The notes beneath the pieces are model-generated. The model was not told where the DNA came from. It made no database searches and worked only from the letters and a program-made list of their open reading frames with translations. Below are positions 10,531 through 21,029 of a stretch of 64,000 nucleotides of DNA, piece by piece. Every line of letters begins with the position of its first letter. Within the stretch, counting starts at the first letter, position 1. This DNA is from Lunularia cruciata (Eukaryota; Streptophyta; Marchantiopsida; Lunulariales; Lunulariaceae): assembly GCA_948567375.1 (NCBI GenBank), contig OX419757.1:10864974-10928973 (forward strand), in the 5' to 3' direction. Position numbers and translations under genes: made by a program.

Positions 10531-11637
10531 CTAGTTGTGTAGTGCTCAAGTTATTGTGGATTGGCACCAACAAAGCTCAGGTTCAAGGACATCTTGTCCG
10601 AGGATCATAAGTTGGCGATGGTGAGTTGTACAAAGGTTCCACACCTTGGGGAAACAACTTCATCAGAAGATGAAGATGAATCCAAAGATTCATCATCTTT
10701 GTCTTTAGAAGACTTTGAAGACAAAGTCCAAGTCAATTACTTGAAATGCTATGAGGTAGACATCAAAGACGAAGATCCATACGACATTGCCTCGGTTGAA
10801 AATGACTTGAAGGAAGGGGGTTTGACTGCAATTTGACTTGGATTAAGTTAGGTGAGTCATGTTGAAGGAATCATCAACCCCAATGACTGTGAAAATGTCA
10901 TCTTAAGTGAAGGAAAAATTAAAAAGAAATTTAAGACAATCACTTCAGAGGAGTTGGCATGATACATTGCACTATTTATAGAATTCCAAGATGTATTTGC
11001 GTGGTCTACTGATCAAATGTCGGGTATTCCACGAGAATTTGGAGGAGACGGGATTGATCTGGTTGAAGGTGCAGTTCCAGTTTGGCAAAGACAGTACCAC
11101 CTGAACCCAAAGTACTTGCTCTTAGTAAAAGATGAAATTGAAAAGTACCTAAGGGTTGGAATAATCTTTCCAGGCTTAAGTAGTGAGTGGGTCTCACCCA
11201 TTGTCATTGTCCCAAAGAAGAAAACTGGGAAGATTTGAGTGTGCCAAGATTTTCACAACCTTTATGTAGTCACAAGGAAAGATCATCATCCCTTGCCTTT
11301 CACAAATACAATTTTGGACCAAGTAGCTAGTCATCCTTGCTATAGTTTTCTAGATGGACTTTCTGTGTATAATCAAATATCCATCCAAGAAGAAGACAAG
11401 GATAAAACTACATTCACACCAATTTTGGCACCTTTGTTTACAACCAAATGCCCTTCAGGTTGTGTAATGCTCCCGCTACTTTCATGCGGATGATGAATGC
11501 AATCTTCAAAGATTTTTTGTGCAAATTTGTGGAAGTCTTCATTGATGATTTCTGTGTGTGTGTGTGGGGGGGGGGGGGGGGGGGGGGGAGGGGGGGAGGG
11601 GGGGGGGCAAGAGAAGTACATTTAGATTAGCTTTGGC
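10531..11637 (+). pseudogene. Reverse transcriptase, first half (element 1)
   Basis: 10561-10836 is an acidic linker frame. From 11017 the frame gives the Gypsy RT start (SEWVSPIVIVPKKKTGK), then RKDHHPLPF, a YSFLDGLSVYNQI finger/palm motif, FRLCNAPATFMRMM and the catalytic FIDDF. The YxDD-type motif reads IDDF. The coding then runs into a GT/G tract at 11552-11607 and, 30 bp later, into element 2. The rest of RT and RNase H continue at 25020. Confidence 0.75.
11552..11607 (+). repeat. GT repeat followed by long G tract
   Basis: TGTGTG repeats lead into over 35 nearly uninterrupted G residues broken by two A. It lies just after the catalytic aspartates of the element 1 RT frame, where related elements encode a short VHG-like linker. 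The run could form G-quadruplexes and is also prone to sequencing error. Confidence 0.9.
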
Positions 11638-12329
11638 TGTGAGCTGGCCTGTCTCTCACTCATGATGAACCTTTGATGGCTATTATGGTAGCGCACCATG
11701 GACTAAAAAGGCAAAGAACCCCAACTCCATCATACTCCTCCAAGGCTAACACTCCAAGACTCAAGACATTGCTCACTAGAGAACTCAATGAGAGAGATAG
11801 TTGCAAATGAAAGGATGATGATTATCTCCTCACCTCTAGTTTATAAACTTGTGAAATAGTTACGCACCAAAGTTACAAATTACTAGAGTAACTCAAGTTA
11901 CTGGGCTATTCAAATTCAAATAAAGTCAAAAAGTATAAAAGAATATAATCTACATGGGCATATTCCACTAAGCATGTGATCTTATCTTGACCCAACCACT
12001 AAGTCAAAAATTCCTTCACATGGGCTATCCTTGGACTATAGAAGAATCCAAAACAAAAAGGTTTGCAGGCCCAAGAATTCTCAATTCTTTCCTCAAAGCC
12101 AAACATCTACTAATAATACCAAGTCAACACACTAGAATCAAAAATAGCAGTGCTCATCTTTTCCACTTCCTCTAAAGTAAGGTCCCCTCTATCTTAGCTA
12201 TGACTAACTTTAGCTAATCATGACTAATGTAGAACTATATTTTATCTCTATATAAATAATATCTCTCAAGTACTAGTAATACTAAACTAAATATCATAAT
12301 ATTACATACATGCACAAATGGGTGTTACA
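11638..12329 (-). repeat. 3' LTR of element 2
   Basis: 692 bp. Matches 24329-25019 and, inverted, 37205-37896 (element 4). The inner edge meets a short purine-rich tract on the minus strand (CCAGGGGTAAA) that can serve as the polypurine tract. Confidence 0.85.
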
Positions 12330-12634
12330 TTTACCCCTGGACTAAGTTTTCACTTTGTCTTTAAGATGAAGGTCCCTCTACTTTCTATGATATATCTTCA
12401 ACTTATCCTATCAAACTGTGTTCCTCCGAACTCCTTGTGATCATAGGTGTAATTGGCCCACATCTTCTCCACTATGAAAGGTCCAAAGTAGTTAGGCAAA
12501 AACATCTTTTGCACTCTCTTGAATCCAATGGAATCAAACAACATTACCCAATCACCTTCTTTGAAAGGCTCCACCTTCTTCTTGCCTTACCTCTTGTCAT
12601 AGCTCTCCTTTTGTTTCCTTTAGGCTTGCTCCAC

Positions 12635-13484
12635 TCAAACCATAGTAACTACTCTTGCTTCTTCTAATTCCATGAATTGATCCTTCCTTGACTGATTTGC
12701 ATCACCTCCTTGTGCATTATTCAATCTCCTATGAATGCTTTGGAAGGTAAGAAGATCACAGTGAATAGGTAAGGTAGACTCAATACCATATACCAATTGA
12801 AATGGAGAATATCCAATGGAAGTCTTCATGGTTGTCCTATACTCCCACAAAACTACATGAATCCTCTTGTCCCAATGATTTTTAGCCCCCTCCATTTCTG
12901 CATCTTTGGTTAACATCATGCATAAGGTTTGATTGGTTCTCTCTGCCAAGCCATTGGAAGTTAGCTTATATGATATAGTTACTTTATGTATGATAGAGAA
13001 ATGTCATAACATGATTGTAATGATGCTTCTTGTAAACTCTCCTCCTCTATTAGAAACCAACTCCAAAGGGCATCCAAACCTAATGATAATGCATTTATAA
13101 AGAAATCTACCAACTTCATCTTCATTCTTGTCCCCCAATGGTCTAGCCTCAACCAACCCACTTGGTAAGTTAATGAATAACTACCACAATGTACCAATTA
13201 TTTCTTGAGGTTCTTTTGAGAGGACTTACATAATCAATTCTCCACTTCTCAAAAGGCCCTAGCAATGGAATTAATCTAAGTGGTGGAGTGGAAGTAGATT
13301 TTCTAGCAAAGCTTGAAAAACATGACAAGTTTTGCAATAATCAAGACAATCCTTGAAAATCCCTTACCAATGGTAACCTGCATCTAGAATCTTGAAAGTA
13401 GTCACCTTTCCTACAAAGTGTTCTCCACACACTAAACCTTCATGAAACTCCTTTATGAGTAAGATAGACCCTTCCTTACCCCTT
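12635..13484 (-). pseudogene. Integrase of element 2 (C-terminal part)
   Basis: The minus-strand frame at 12949-12635 reads AERTNQTLCMML, then NHWDKRIHVVLWEYRTT, then GYSPFQLVYGIE, the end of a Gypsy integrase core (catalytic Glu region and the conserved TPF/SPF-x-LVYG). Upstream, 13480-12980 holds the zinc-binding and first core part in several frames with stops. The gene is cut at 13484 by element 3 and its N-terminal side resumes at 19051. Confidence 0.75.
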
Positions 13485-13697
13485 TGTAACAATATGGAGT
13501 TTAGCGACGAAGTCAGTCGGGCTCACAAAGTAGCACATAAGACAAATTAGCCTAGAATATTCCAAAAGTATCTAGAAAGCTTCTTGGGAAGCTTCCCGGT
13601 AAGCTTAGCTTGCATGCCAAGTAGGCAACTTCTAGAAGGAAGTTTCTTGAGAAGCTTCCTAGTTAACTTGGCTTGCACTCTAAGAAAGCGGCTTGAG

Positions 13698-13717
13698 GAA
13701 GCTTCTTGAGAAGCTTC
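13698..13717 (+). promoter_or_regulatory. Heat-shock-element-like motif pair
   Basis: GAAGCTTC, TTGA, GAAGCTTC: two GAAnnTTC dyads 21 bp upstream of the TATA box. Canonical heat shock elements are alternating nGAAn/nTTCn units; the 4-nt gap is 2 nt longer than ideal. The same motif recurs in the 3' LTR at 18898-18917. A heat response is an inference. Confidence 0.45.
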
Positions 13718-13738
13718 TCAAGGGCCTTGTATGCTATC

Positions 13739-13746
13739 TATAAATA
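13739..13746 (+). promoter_or_regulatory. TATA box in element 3 LTR
   Basis: TATAAATA, with 105 bp left before the LTR end, as expected for an LTR promoter. The same box is at 18939-18946 in the 3' LTR. Confidence 0.7.
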
Positions 13747-13851
13747 CCAAAGCCAAAGCTCATGCTAGGCATTCAAAGTTCTCCTTCATTCAAGTGTCCC
13801 AATATGAGTTTCCATTCTCCTATTTCTCTCCTCGGATTCGGTCTTTTACAT

Positions 13852-13864
13852 TGGTATCAGAGCA
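13852..13864 (+). promoter_or_regulatory. Primer binding site, initiator Met-tRNA type
   Basis: TGGTATCAGAGCA, one base after the 5' LTR. This is the standard plant retrotransposon site complementary to the 3' end of initiator Met-tRNA. Confidence 0.9.
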
Positions 13865-14121
13865 GGAATGGGATGGATGGAATATATGGACCACCAAATC
13901 CACTTCCACCGAACCATTGGGATTTGTGCATCCAAATACTACCCAAGCATTGTTTCACACAATTCATCACCTTACACTTTGGACAAGATTTTCTGCATAT
14001 GATCACCATATCTGAGGAACCCTTGGTGCTTCCGGTTGTAACTTATGGAGAACGGTGGACGTGTTATTTTTATGTGTTAATAAATTAGATAGATTGGGAG
14101 TGGTGTGATAGAGGAGCAACC

Positions 14122-15055
14122 ATGGCGGCAATACCTGATGTTATTCTTGCTATGCAACAACAAATCGAGCACCTTACTTGATTGTTGGATGAACGAGATC
14201 TTCGACGACAAGAGCAGGTGGAGAGAGTACCAACTCGAGAAGGAGAAGATCAGATCATGTTCTATAAACCCAAGGTATTTGAAGGCAAGAATCTCCCGGG
14301 TGTAGTGGAGAATTTTGTGTTTGATTGTGAACATTATTTTGAACCTACCAATCTACAAGATGAGCGAAAACAGATTCTCTTGGCTTCTAGCCAATTGGAT
14401 GGAGTAGCAAAGCTATGGTGGAGATTCCGAGTGGAGCAAGCCGGACAACAAATGGTTACACCAATCTTGACATGGGCAAAATTCAAAAGCGCAATAATCA
14501 GTCAGTTCTAAGCTATAAATGCCACACAAGCTGCACGGGATAAGTTGGTAGAGTTGAAACAGATTGGCTATGCAAGAAGTTACATCACGTAGTTCCAAAA
14601 CACCATCATGCAAATTCCAGATATTTTGGAAGGTGAAGCTCAGGATCGATTTGTGAGGGGCTTGAAAGCAAGAACCAAATTAGAGGTAACCATGCAAGAG
14701 CCACAACACTTGGAGGAAGCCATGCGGTTGGCCAAACGTTTTGATTCCTTGGTGGCAACAATTTGGTCTTGATCTCGACCCACACAAAGCCTACCAATAC
14801 ACTACACACAAGTGGAGTAGCCAGCACCAATGGAGATTGATGCAATTCAACAAAGACCACTGGGCATGGCAGACAGGGAGAAACCATAACAAAATGGTGG
14901 TTGTTTTTATTGTCCCCAGTTGGGGCATTGCATTGCTAAATGTCCACTCAAGAATGGATGACCTCGACAAGTTGCCCAAGTGGAGGTTGTGGAGCAGAAT
15001 GATCAAGGAAACGAGGAATCCCAATAGGAGATTTTCAGCCGCCTATTGGGATTGA
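14122..15055 (+). pseudogene. gag of element 3
   Basis: The ATG at 14122 opens a frame reading MAAIPDVILAMQQQIEHL, then KVFEGKNLPGVVENFVFDCEH without the usual acid stretch, then LDGVAKLWWRF and a capsid-like C-terminus (GLKARTKLEV, PQHLEEAMRLAKRFD). A CCHC zinc knuckle (CFYCPQLGHCIAKC) lies at 14902-14943 in another frame after a shift near 14760. Stops at about 14178, 14508 and 14590 are explained by C-to-T changes. Confidence 0.8.
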
Positions 15056-15705
15056 AGGCTCGACCTATGCAAGTCTACTTCACTTGCAAGGTATGATATC
15101 TAATTGGGGTTGTTGGATTTTGGTTGATTTTGGAAGTTCAGAGAATTGCATGTCTATGTAAGTAGCAAAGGAATTGGGTATTCCTATCAAGCCAGTGATT
15201 GGAAGTAGTTTGATGATGGCGGATGGTAGAAAAGGTTCTGCATTTTGCACCTCGCATCTTGTTACCTTCAAGATTGGGAAAGAGTATTTAGAGTGTATGA
15301 GGTTTGTAGTGGCACCTCTACACTATGATATCATTCTGGGTCTACCTTGGCTTGAATGTCATAAGGTTCAATTCAATTGGACCCGACATCAAATTCAAGT
15401 ACAACACCAAGGTAGGAATTTTCTATTAGGTTGTCTGGCACCTCTGAGTAAGACACCTAAGAATAGTCAGTCCCAAGATGGGAAGTTTGTTGAGAAGGTA
15501 GCCATAGAGCAAATCTGGAAGGGAGATGAGTCCCAAGATGGGAATTTTGCCGGGAAGGCAACCATGGAGCAAGCTTGGAAGAGATGAGTCCCTAGAAGGG
15601 AAGTTTGTTAATGAAGCAGCCATAGAGCAAGCTTTGGAGGAAGATAAGTCTGTATTTGCGGTGTGGATCAAGCGGATTGCACAAGAATAATCTGAGGAGG
15701 GCCAA
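15056..15705 (+). pseudogene. Aspartic protease of element 3
   Basis: The translation at 15117-15380 gives LVDFGSSENCMSM, then MMADGRKG, then RFVVAPLHYDIILGLPWLECH. This is the retropepsin fold of plant Gypsy elements, but the DSG active-site serine is replaced by Phe (TTT at 15129, one C-to-T step from TCT). A duplicated Gly/Gln-rich linker (SQDGKFVEKVAIEQ-like units) follows at 15470-15640. Confidence 0.75.
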
Positions 15706-16600
15706 GTGCCGCATCAAGCAACGGTTGATTGTATAGTTCAGGAGTTTGCAGATGTGTTTCCGGATGATCTGCCAAAGGGATTACACTCTAATCAAGGTAT
15801 GCCCTTCAAGATTGAGTTATTGCCAAGGAGTACTCCAGTGAGTAGATCAATTTATTGGCTCTCACCAAAGGAGTTGGAGGAGTTGCGAACAACACTTACA
15901 GAGTTGTTGGAGAAGGATTTCTTATGACATAGTACCTCTCCTTGGGGAGCACCGGTACTATTTGTTCCAAAGAAGGATGGAGGACTTTGTTTCTGTATTG
16001 ATTATCGTGGGCTCAATAAGCAAACCGTGAAGAATGTATATCCCTTGCCTCGGATCAATGACCTGCTTGATCAATTAAGTGGAGCACGCTACTTTTCAAA
16101 GCTAGATCTTTATAGCGGCTATTGGCCAATTCCTATTGAAGGAGAGGACATGAAAAAGATTGCCTTTTGCACAAGGTATGGACATTTTGAGTGGAGAGTT
16201 CTACCTTTCGGACTCACTAATGCTTCAGCAGTCTTCATGGATCAGATGCATCGGGTGTTGGAGGGACTATTGGATCAATCTATGGTAGTGTTCTTAGATG
16301 ATATCTTAATCTATAGTAGGACAGAGGCAGAACATAGGAATCATGTGCGAGAAGTCCTCAAATGACTACAATAGTGGAAATTTTATTGCAAGAAGTCAAA
16401 CTGTATTTTTTGGCAGAAGGAAGTTACCTTCTTGGGTCATAAGATCTCATCAAAGGGGATCAAGATGGAAGAAGAGAAGATCAAGGCCATTACTGATTGG
16501 CCTACCCCAAAGGATGCTACCGAAGTATGAGTATTCAATGGATTGGCCTGTTTTTACCAACGGTTCATCCACTATGCTCACGTGGCTGCACCATTGATTG
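15706..16600 (+). pseudogene. Reverse transcriptase of element 3
   Basis: Typical Ty3/Gypsy [44 protein letters not shown], and the catalytic box [11 protein letters not shown] at about 16290-16320. Stops at 15925, 16363 and within 16370-16530 each correspond to CGA or CAG/CAA codons with C changed to T. The connection to RNase H begins with FLGHKISSKGI. Confidence 0.9.
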
Positions 16601-17010
16601 ACCTCTTGGGAAATAACTTGAGCTTCCAATGGACCACCAAGCATGAAGAAGCATTCCAGAAGTTAAAGCATATGGTGTCTTCAAGATCCATTCTTCAACC
16701 ATATGATCCTCAACTACCTTGTGTGGTTGATTTTGATGCTTCTAACTTTGCAATTGGAGCTGTGTTGCATCAAGAATTTCCAGATGGATTACATCCTATT
16801 GCCTTTGTGTCTCACTGACTAAATACAGCTGAAAGAAATTACTCTGCTTGAGATCAGGAATAACTTGCAATGGTATATGCCACCAAGGTATGGAGGCATT
16901 ATCTCTTGGGGAAACAAGTGATCATGCAAACTGATCACAAGCCATTGTTGCAAACCTTACACCTAGAGCACATGAAGAGTCAACATCATTGATGGGAAGA
17001 GTAACTCCAA
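16543..17010 (+). pseudogene. RNase H of element 3
   Basis: FYQRFIHYAHVAAPLIDLL leads into the RNase H domain: CVVDFDASNFAIGAVLHQ (first catalytic Asp), ERNYSA, then YLLGKQVIMQTDHKPL. Stops at 16816 and near 16850-16990 again fit CGA to TGA and CAA to TAA. Confidence 0.85.
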
Positions 17011-18180
17011 TTGTTTGATATCAAACTTGAGTACAAACCAGGTCGGTTCCATGTCATCCCTGCTCTATCAAGACGACTTGATTTGAAGTCTCTTCCTCTC
17101 ATTGCGGCAACAATTACGATGGTGTCAGTTGATCCCAAGATTCATAACAAGTTTCAGTTAGCTCTACGGCAAGATCCCTTCTTCCAAATGGTACATGGTC
17201 GGCTAACAACAGGTGACAAGGAGTACAACACCTTCTCCTTCAAGGAAGGCCTTCTATTCCATGCGGAGCAGATCTATGTTCCAGCCAAAGGTGATCTTCG
17301 ACTTGTACGCCTTCAAGAAGCCCATGATTTACCCATCGCTGGTCACATGGGTGTGGACAAGACCTTGGGTACCCTCCAACGTCAATGGTGGTAGCCCAAC
17401 ATGACACGGGATGTTTGATAATTTGTCCGATCGTGTGAGAGCTACCAACATAACAAGGCCAACAACCAGGAGCCGGGTGGACTCCTTCAACCGCTTGCCG
17501 TTCCATTAGCTCGTTGGGAGCATGTGAGCTTGGATCTCATCACATCCTTGCCAAAGACAAAACAAGGACACACCGCCATTGTGGTGTTTGTGGATAAGCT
17601 TAGTAAGCAAATCCACTTGGCACCAACTTGTGATACCATGGATGCTCCAACCTTAGCGCAAATCTACTTCGACAATGTCTTCAAGCATCATGGAATGCCA
17701 CGCGTACTCATCTCCAAACGTGATCCTTGCTTTATCAGGAAGTTTTGGCAAGCACTCTTTCAAATACTCGGCACCAAGCTTGCTTTTTCCACTGCCTATC
17801 ATCCTCAAACTGATAGACAAACCAAATGTGCAAATCATACATTGGAGGATATGTTGTGAGCCTTTGTTAATGTCCACCATACCAATTGGGATGAATGTCT
17901 TGCCGCTGCCGAATTTTCCTACAACAATTCCAAACAGGCAAGCACTTGATTCTCTCCTTTCTTTCTCAATTTTGGCCAAGATCTGCTTGTTCCAGATTCT
18001 CTTCTTGCTCTCCTTCCATCTCAGGTTCCTCATACTTCCACATTCTTGACCACTATATCCCAATCTCTCCAACAAGCCAAGTCTCACCTCCTTGTTGCTT
18101 AGAATTGCCAAAAACAATATGCGGGCCACCATCGTCAAGATCTCACCTTTGAAGTCGGTGATAAAGCCATGCTATCCTCT
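17011..18180 (+). pseudogene. Integrase of element 3
   Basis: Begins LEYKPGRFHVIPALSRR. The zinc-binding HHCC part follows (HDLPIAGHMGVDKT ... FVRSCESYQ) and then the core: VSLDLITSLPKTKQGHTAIVVFVD with the first Asp, DPCFIRKFWQALFQ with the second, and TAYHPQTDRQTKCANHTLE with a Glu-bearing region. Stops at 17393, 17416-17421, 17857 and 17950 are explained by C-to-T changes. Confidence 0.9.
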
Positions 18181-18414
18181 AGTAACCTTCCTCTCCCACT
18201 TGATACCCAAGTTTGTAAACTTGCCCCTAATTGGATAGGACCCTTTGATATCACCCAAATTGTCTCTCTTGTTGCTTATTGTCTTGCCTTGCCTTGTCAC
18301 ATGCGTATCCATCATGTCTTTCATGTTTCCAAGTTGAAACCCTTTGTTCCTAACCCCTCTTCCTTTTCCTCTTGAGTCCAACCTCCTCCTCTTTCTATCC
18401 CTATCAATGATCAT

Positions 18415-18558
18415 GAGGAGTACAAAGTTGATCGTATCCTTGCACGTTGCCATATTCAACAAGGCCGTCACCAACATACTGAGTACAAGGTCCTTTGGAA
18501 AGGGTATCCCTTTCATGATGTCACATGGGAACCTCTTTCTCACCTCCACAATGCATAG
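18415..18558 (+). pseudogene. Chromodomain at the element 3 pol C-terminus
   Basis: The frame reads EYKVDRILARC, then EYKVLWKGYPFHDVTWEP, then LSHLHNA and a stop. YKVLWKGY...TWEP is the chromodomain signature. It follows the integrase C-terminal LKPFVPNP region and lies just upstream of the polypurine tract GCGGTGGGGGAA at 18611. This places element 3 in the chromovirus clade. Confidence 0.9.
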
Positions 18559-18624
18559 ACGGCCATCCAAGAATTCAAAGCTTCACTGGCGACGAGGACA
18601 TCACCAACTAGCGGTGGGGGAATA

Positions 18625-19050
18625 TGTAACAATAAGGAGTTTAGCGACAAAGTCAGTCGGGCTCATGAAATAGCACATAAGACAAAGTAGCCTAGAATAT
18701 TCCGGAAGTATCTCGGAAGCTTCTTGGGAAGCTTCTTGGTAAGCTTAGCTTGCACCTTAAGTAAAGAGCTTCTAGAAGGAAGCTTCTAGAAGCTTCCAAC
18801 TAGCTTAGCTTGCATGCCAAGTAGGCAACTTCTAGAAGGAAGCTTCTTGAGAAGCTTCCTAGTTAACTTGGCTTGCACTCTAAGAAAGCGGCTTGAGGAA
18901 GCTTCTTGAGAAGCTTCTCAAGTGCCTTGTATGCTACCTATAAATACCAAAGCCAAAGCTCATGCTAGGCATTCGGAGTTTTCACTCATTCAAGTGTCCC
19001 AATGTGAGTTTCCATTCTCCTATTTCTCTCTTTGGATTCGGTCTTTTACA
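18625..19050 (+). repeat. 3' LTR of element 3
   Basis: 426 bp, similar to 13485-13850 with an extra repeat of about 60 bp near 18750-18810. It ends GTCTTTTACA. Confidence 0.9.
18779..18796 (+). promoter_or_regulatory. Perfect four-unit heat-shock-element-like motif
   Basis: GAAGCTTCTAGAAGCTTC matches GAAnnTTCnnGAAnnTTC exactly and is preceded by TTCTAGAA at 18770-18777. It is present in the extra repeat of the 3' LTR. Binding by heat shock factors is inferred from the consensus only. Confidence 0.55.
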
Positions 19051-20960
19051 CCATTGTCTTTGAAGTACACCATCTGCTCCTTGGTAAAAAATAATATCCT
19101 CCACCATTGTGTAAGGTCTATATATTGCTACAAGGGCCTTCCTCTCCCTAGCATGCATCCCTTCTAGATAGTTACCTCTTGTCACAAAATCCACAATCTC
19201 CTTGTACTCCATAGGAACCTTTTGAGTGATTGAGATTATCATGAGCTCCTCATCTAGGAAAGAATGATCCACTTGATCATCTTCATCATGATCATAGACC
19301 CTAGATAACAAATCAGCATTTGCATGTTTCTTTCGTGGCCTATCCTCAATGATGTAGTCATACTCAAACAAGAGTATCATCCACCTTGCTAGTCTCCCTT
19401 CAACATTAAGCTTGTTAAAGATGTGCTTCAAATCCTTATGATCCGTGACAATGGTGGCTTTCCCTCCAATCAAGTAGTGTCTAAATTTCTTGAGACCAAA
19501 GATCCCTACCAATCCTCCTCTCTTCATGACAAAGTAGTTCTTTTTTATCAAAACCATTTGCCTACTAGCATAAGCTATTGGATAATCATGCCCATCTTGG
19601 TCTAATTGACTAAGAGTGCACCCTATAGCAATATTAGAAGCATCAATTTAAGGGATGAAAGGCTTAATCCAATCAGGTTTAGCAAAAATTGGAGCTACAA
19701 CAAGGGATTGCTTGAGCTCCTTAAAAGCTTTGAGAGCCTCCTTGTCCTCCAAAATCACCATGTAATCTACACCCTTCTTCATGTAGACGGTCAATGAATA
19801 AGCCTAGTTGGAAATTGAGAAGATGAACCTTCTATAGTATCCAACCATCTCCAAGAATTGGGATAACTTTGTCAAGCTTGAAGGGAATGGAAGGTCTGAG
19901 ATTTTCCTCACCTTCTCAAGATCAACTACTATTCCATCCTTGGAGATGATGTGTCCTAAAAGTAGACTTTCTTCACATCCAAAAATGACCTAAACCCTAA
20001 ACCCTAAACCCTAAACTTCTCAAGGTTGAGTGATGCATTTTCTTCATCCAAGTTTTGCAAGACCTTGATAAGGTGCTCAAAGTGCTCCTCCTTGCTCCCA
20101 TGGACACAAAAGTCAGCAATGAAGTCTCTCACAAATTTCTCTATGAAAATTTCAAATACCTTGTACATGAACCATTGGAATGTGGCTGGAGCATTGCAAA
20201 GCCCAAAAGGCATGACCTTCAAAGCATTAGTCCTCCAAGGTGTGGTGAATGTGGTGAGTTGTTGATGCTCTAGTGCAATCTTGATTTGGTTATATCCACT
20301 ATAACCATCTCCAAAACTATACCTCTCATGACGTGCAACTTCCTCCAAGATCTCATCAATGAATGGCAATGAGTAGTATCCTTCTTGGTAACATTGTTGA
20401 GCTTCTTGTAATCCATACATACCTGAAGCTTGCTATTCTTTTCTTTCACAATGACAATTGGAGATACTCATTTTCAAATTCTCCACTTCAAAGATAAATC
20501 CGGCCTCCTTAAGCTTATCAATCTCCTCCTTCACAACCAAAGATATTGGTGGGTTAATGCGATGCTACTTTTGGTGGATTGGTCTTACATGTGACTCCAC
20601 CTTTATCTTGTGCTCCTCAAAGGTTACTTCTTTCAAATCCTTGTAACTAAAGCAAACACATGGATAAACTTGCAGAAAATCTCTTCAAATCTCAACTTCT
20701 CCTCTTTGGTAACATTTGGGCCATACTTGAGGGTAGATAACATCTTCTCTATCTCCTCAAGTGTCAATCATGATTTATCTAGGTCCTTCAAAACCTCTAG
20801 CTTAGGTGCAAAATCCATAGCATACAAGGGATACACATCTGAATTAGATTCAGATTCATCTTGCTCCATGGATATCTCCTCTTCCATGGTTGTGTACAAA
20901 CCTGAAGCTCCTTCTTTAGAATTAGGTTCCCAATAATCAAAGATGGTGTATTTGAATGTG
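19051..20960 (-). pseudogene. RT and RNase H of element 2
   Basis: On the minus strand from about 20420: YYSLPFIDEILEEVA, RYSFGDGYSGYNQI, VMPFGLCNAPATFQ, then FIADFCVHGSKEEHFEHL (the usual DD is altered). RNase H and the connection follow at 19557-19051: KKNYFVMKRGGLVG, TIVTDHKDLKHIF, ARWMILLFEYDYIIEDRPRKKHANADLLSR. The end, near 19100, enters integrase (MVEDIIFYQGADGV). A telomeric repeat interrupts it at 19989-20016, and many stops are present. Confidence 0.85.
19989..20016 (-). repeat. Interstitial telomeric repeat (TTTAGGG on the minus strand)
   Basis: CCTAAACCCTAAACCCTAAACCCTAAAC on the plus strand comprises about four plant-type telomere units. It sits inside the RT coding region of element 2, between codons for NLEKF and the following conserved LxGHIIS stretch, where related elements have no such sequence. 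Confidence 0.95.
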
Positions 20961-21029
20961 AATTGTTTGTGGTGTTAGTCACAATAACTGTGACTCTATG
21001 ATTTGATGGCCCAATCACACTTTGTGTCA

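Larger units (their letters stand above)
7021..11637 (+). mobile_element. Element 1, Ty3/Gypsy retrotransposon, left part
   Basis: 5' LTR, primer site, gag with two zinc knuckles, protease region and first half of reverse transcriptase, all broken by stops and frameshifts. It is cut at 11637 by the insertion of element 2 and resumes at 25020. Its LTR belongs to the same family as that of elements 5A and 5B, which lack pol, so an intact relative of element 1 could have mobilised them (inference). The 5' region 7717-8310 is leader with no clear domain. Confidence 0.75.
13485..13850 (+). repeat. 5' LTR of element 3
   Basis: 366 bp. It carries several GAAGCTTC/TTCTAGAA motifs and a TATA box at 13739. 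It is about 60 bp shorter than the 3' LTR, which has an additional internal repeat of the GAAGCTTC type. Confidence 0.9.
13485..19050 (+). mobile_element. Element 3, chromovirus (Ty3/Gypsy) nested in element 2
   Basis: LTRs at 13485-13850 and 18625-19050, both TGTAAC...TTTTACA. Flanking bases CCCTT and CCATT are a near-identical 5-bp target duplication. An initiator-Met-tRNA type primer site follows the 5' LTR, and gag, protease, RT, RNase H, integrase and a chromodomain follow in order, which identifies a chromovirus. Chromodomains guide integration toward marked chromatin in this lineage. Many stops, nearly all CGA to TGA or CAA/CAG to TAA/TAG, show it is dead. Confidence 0.9.
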
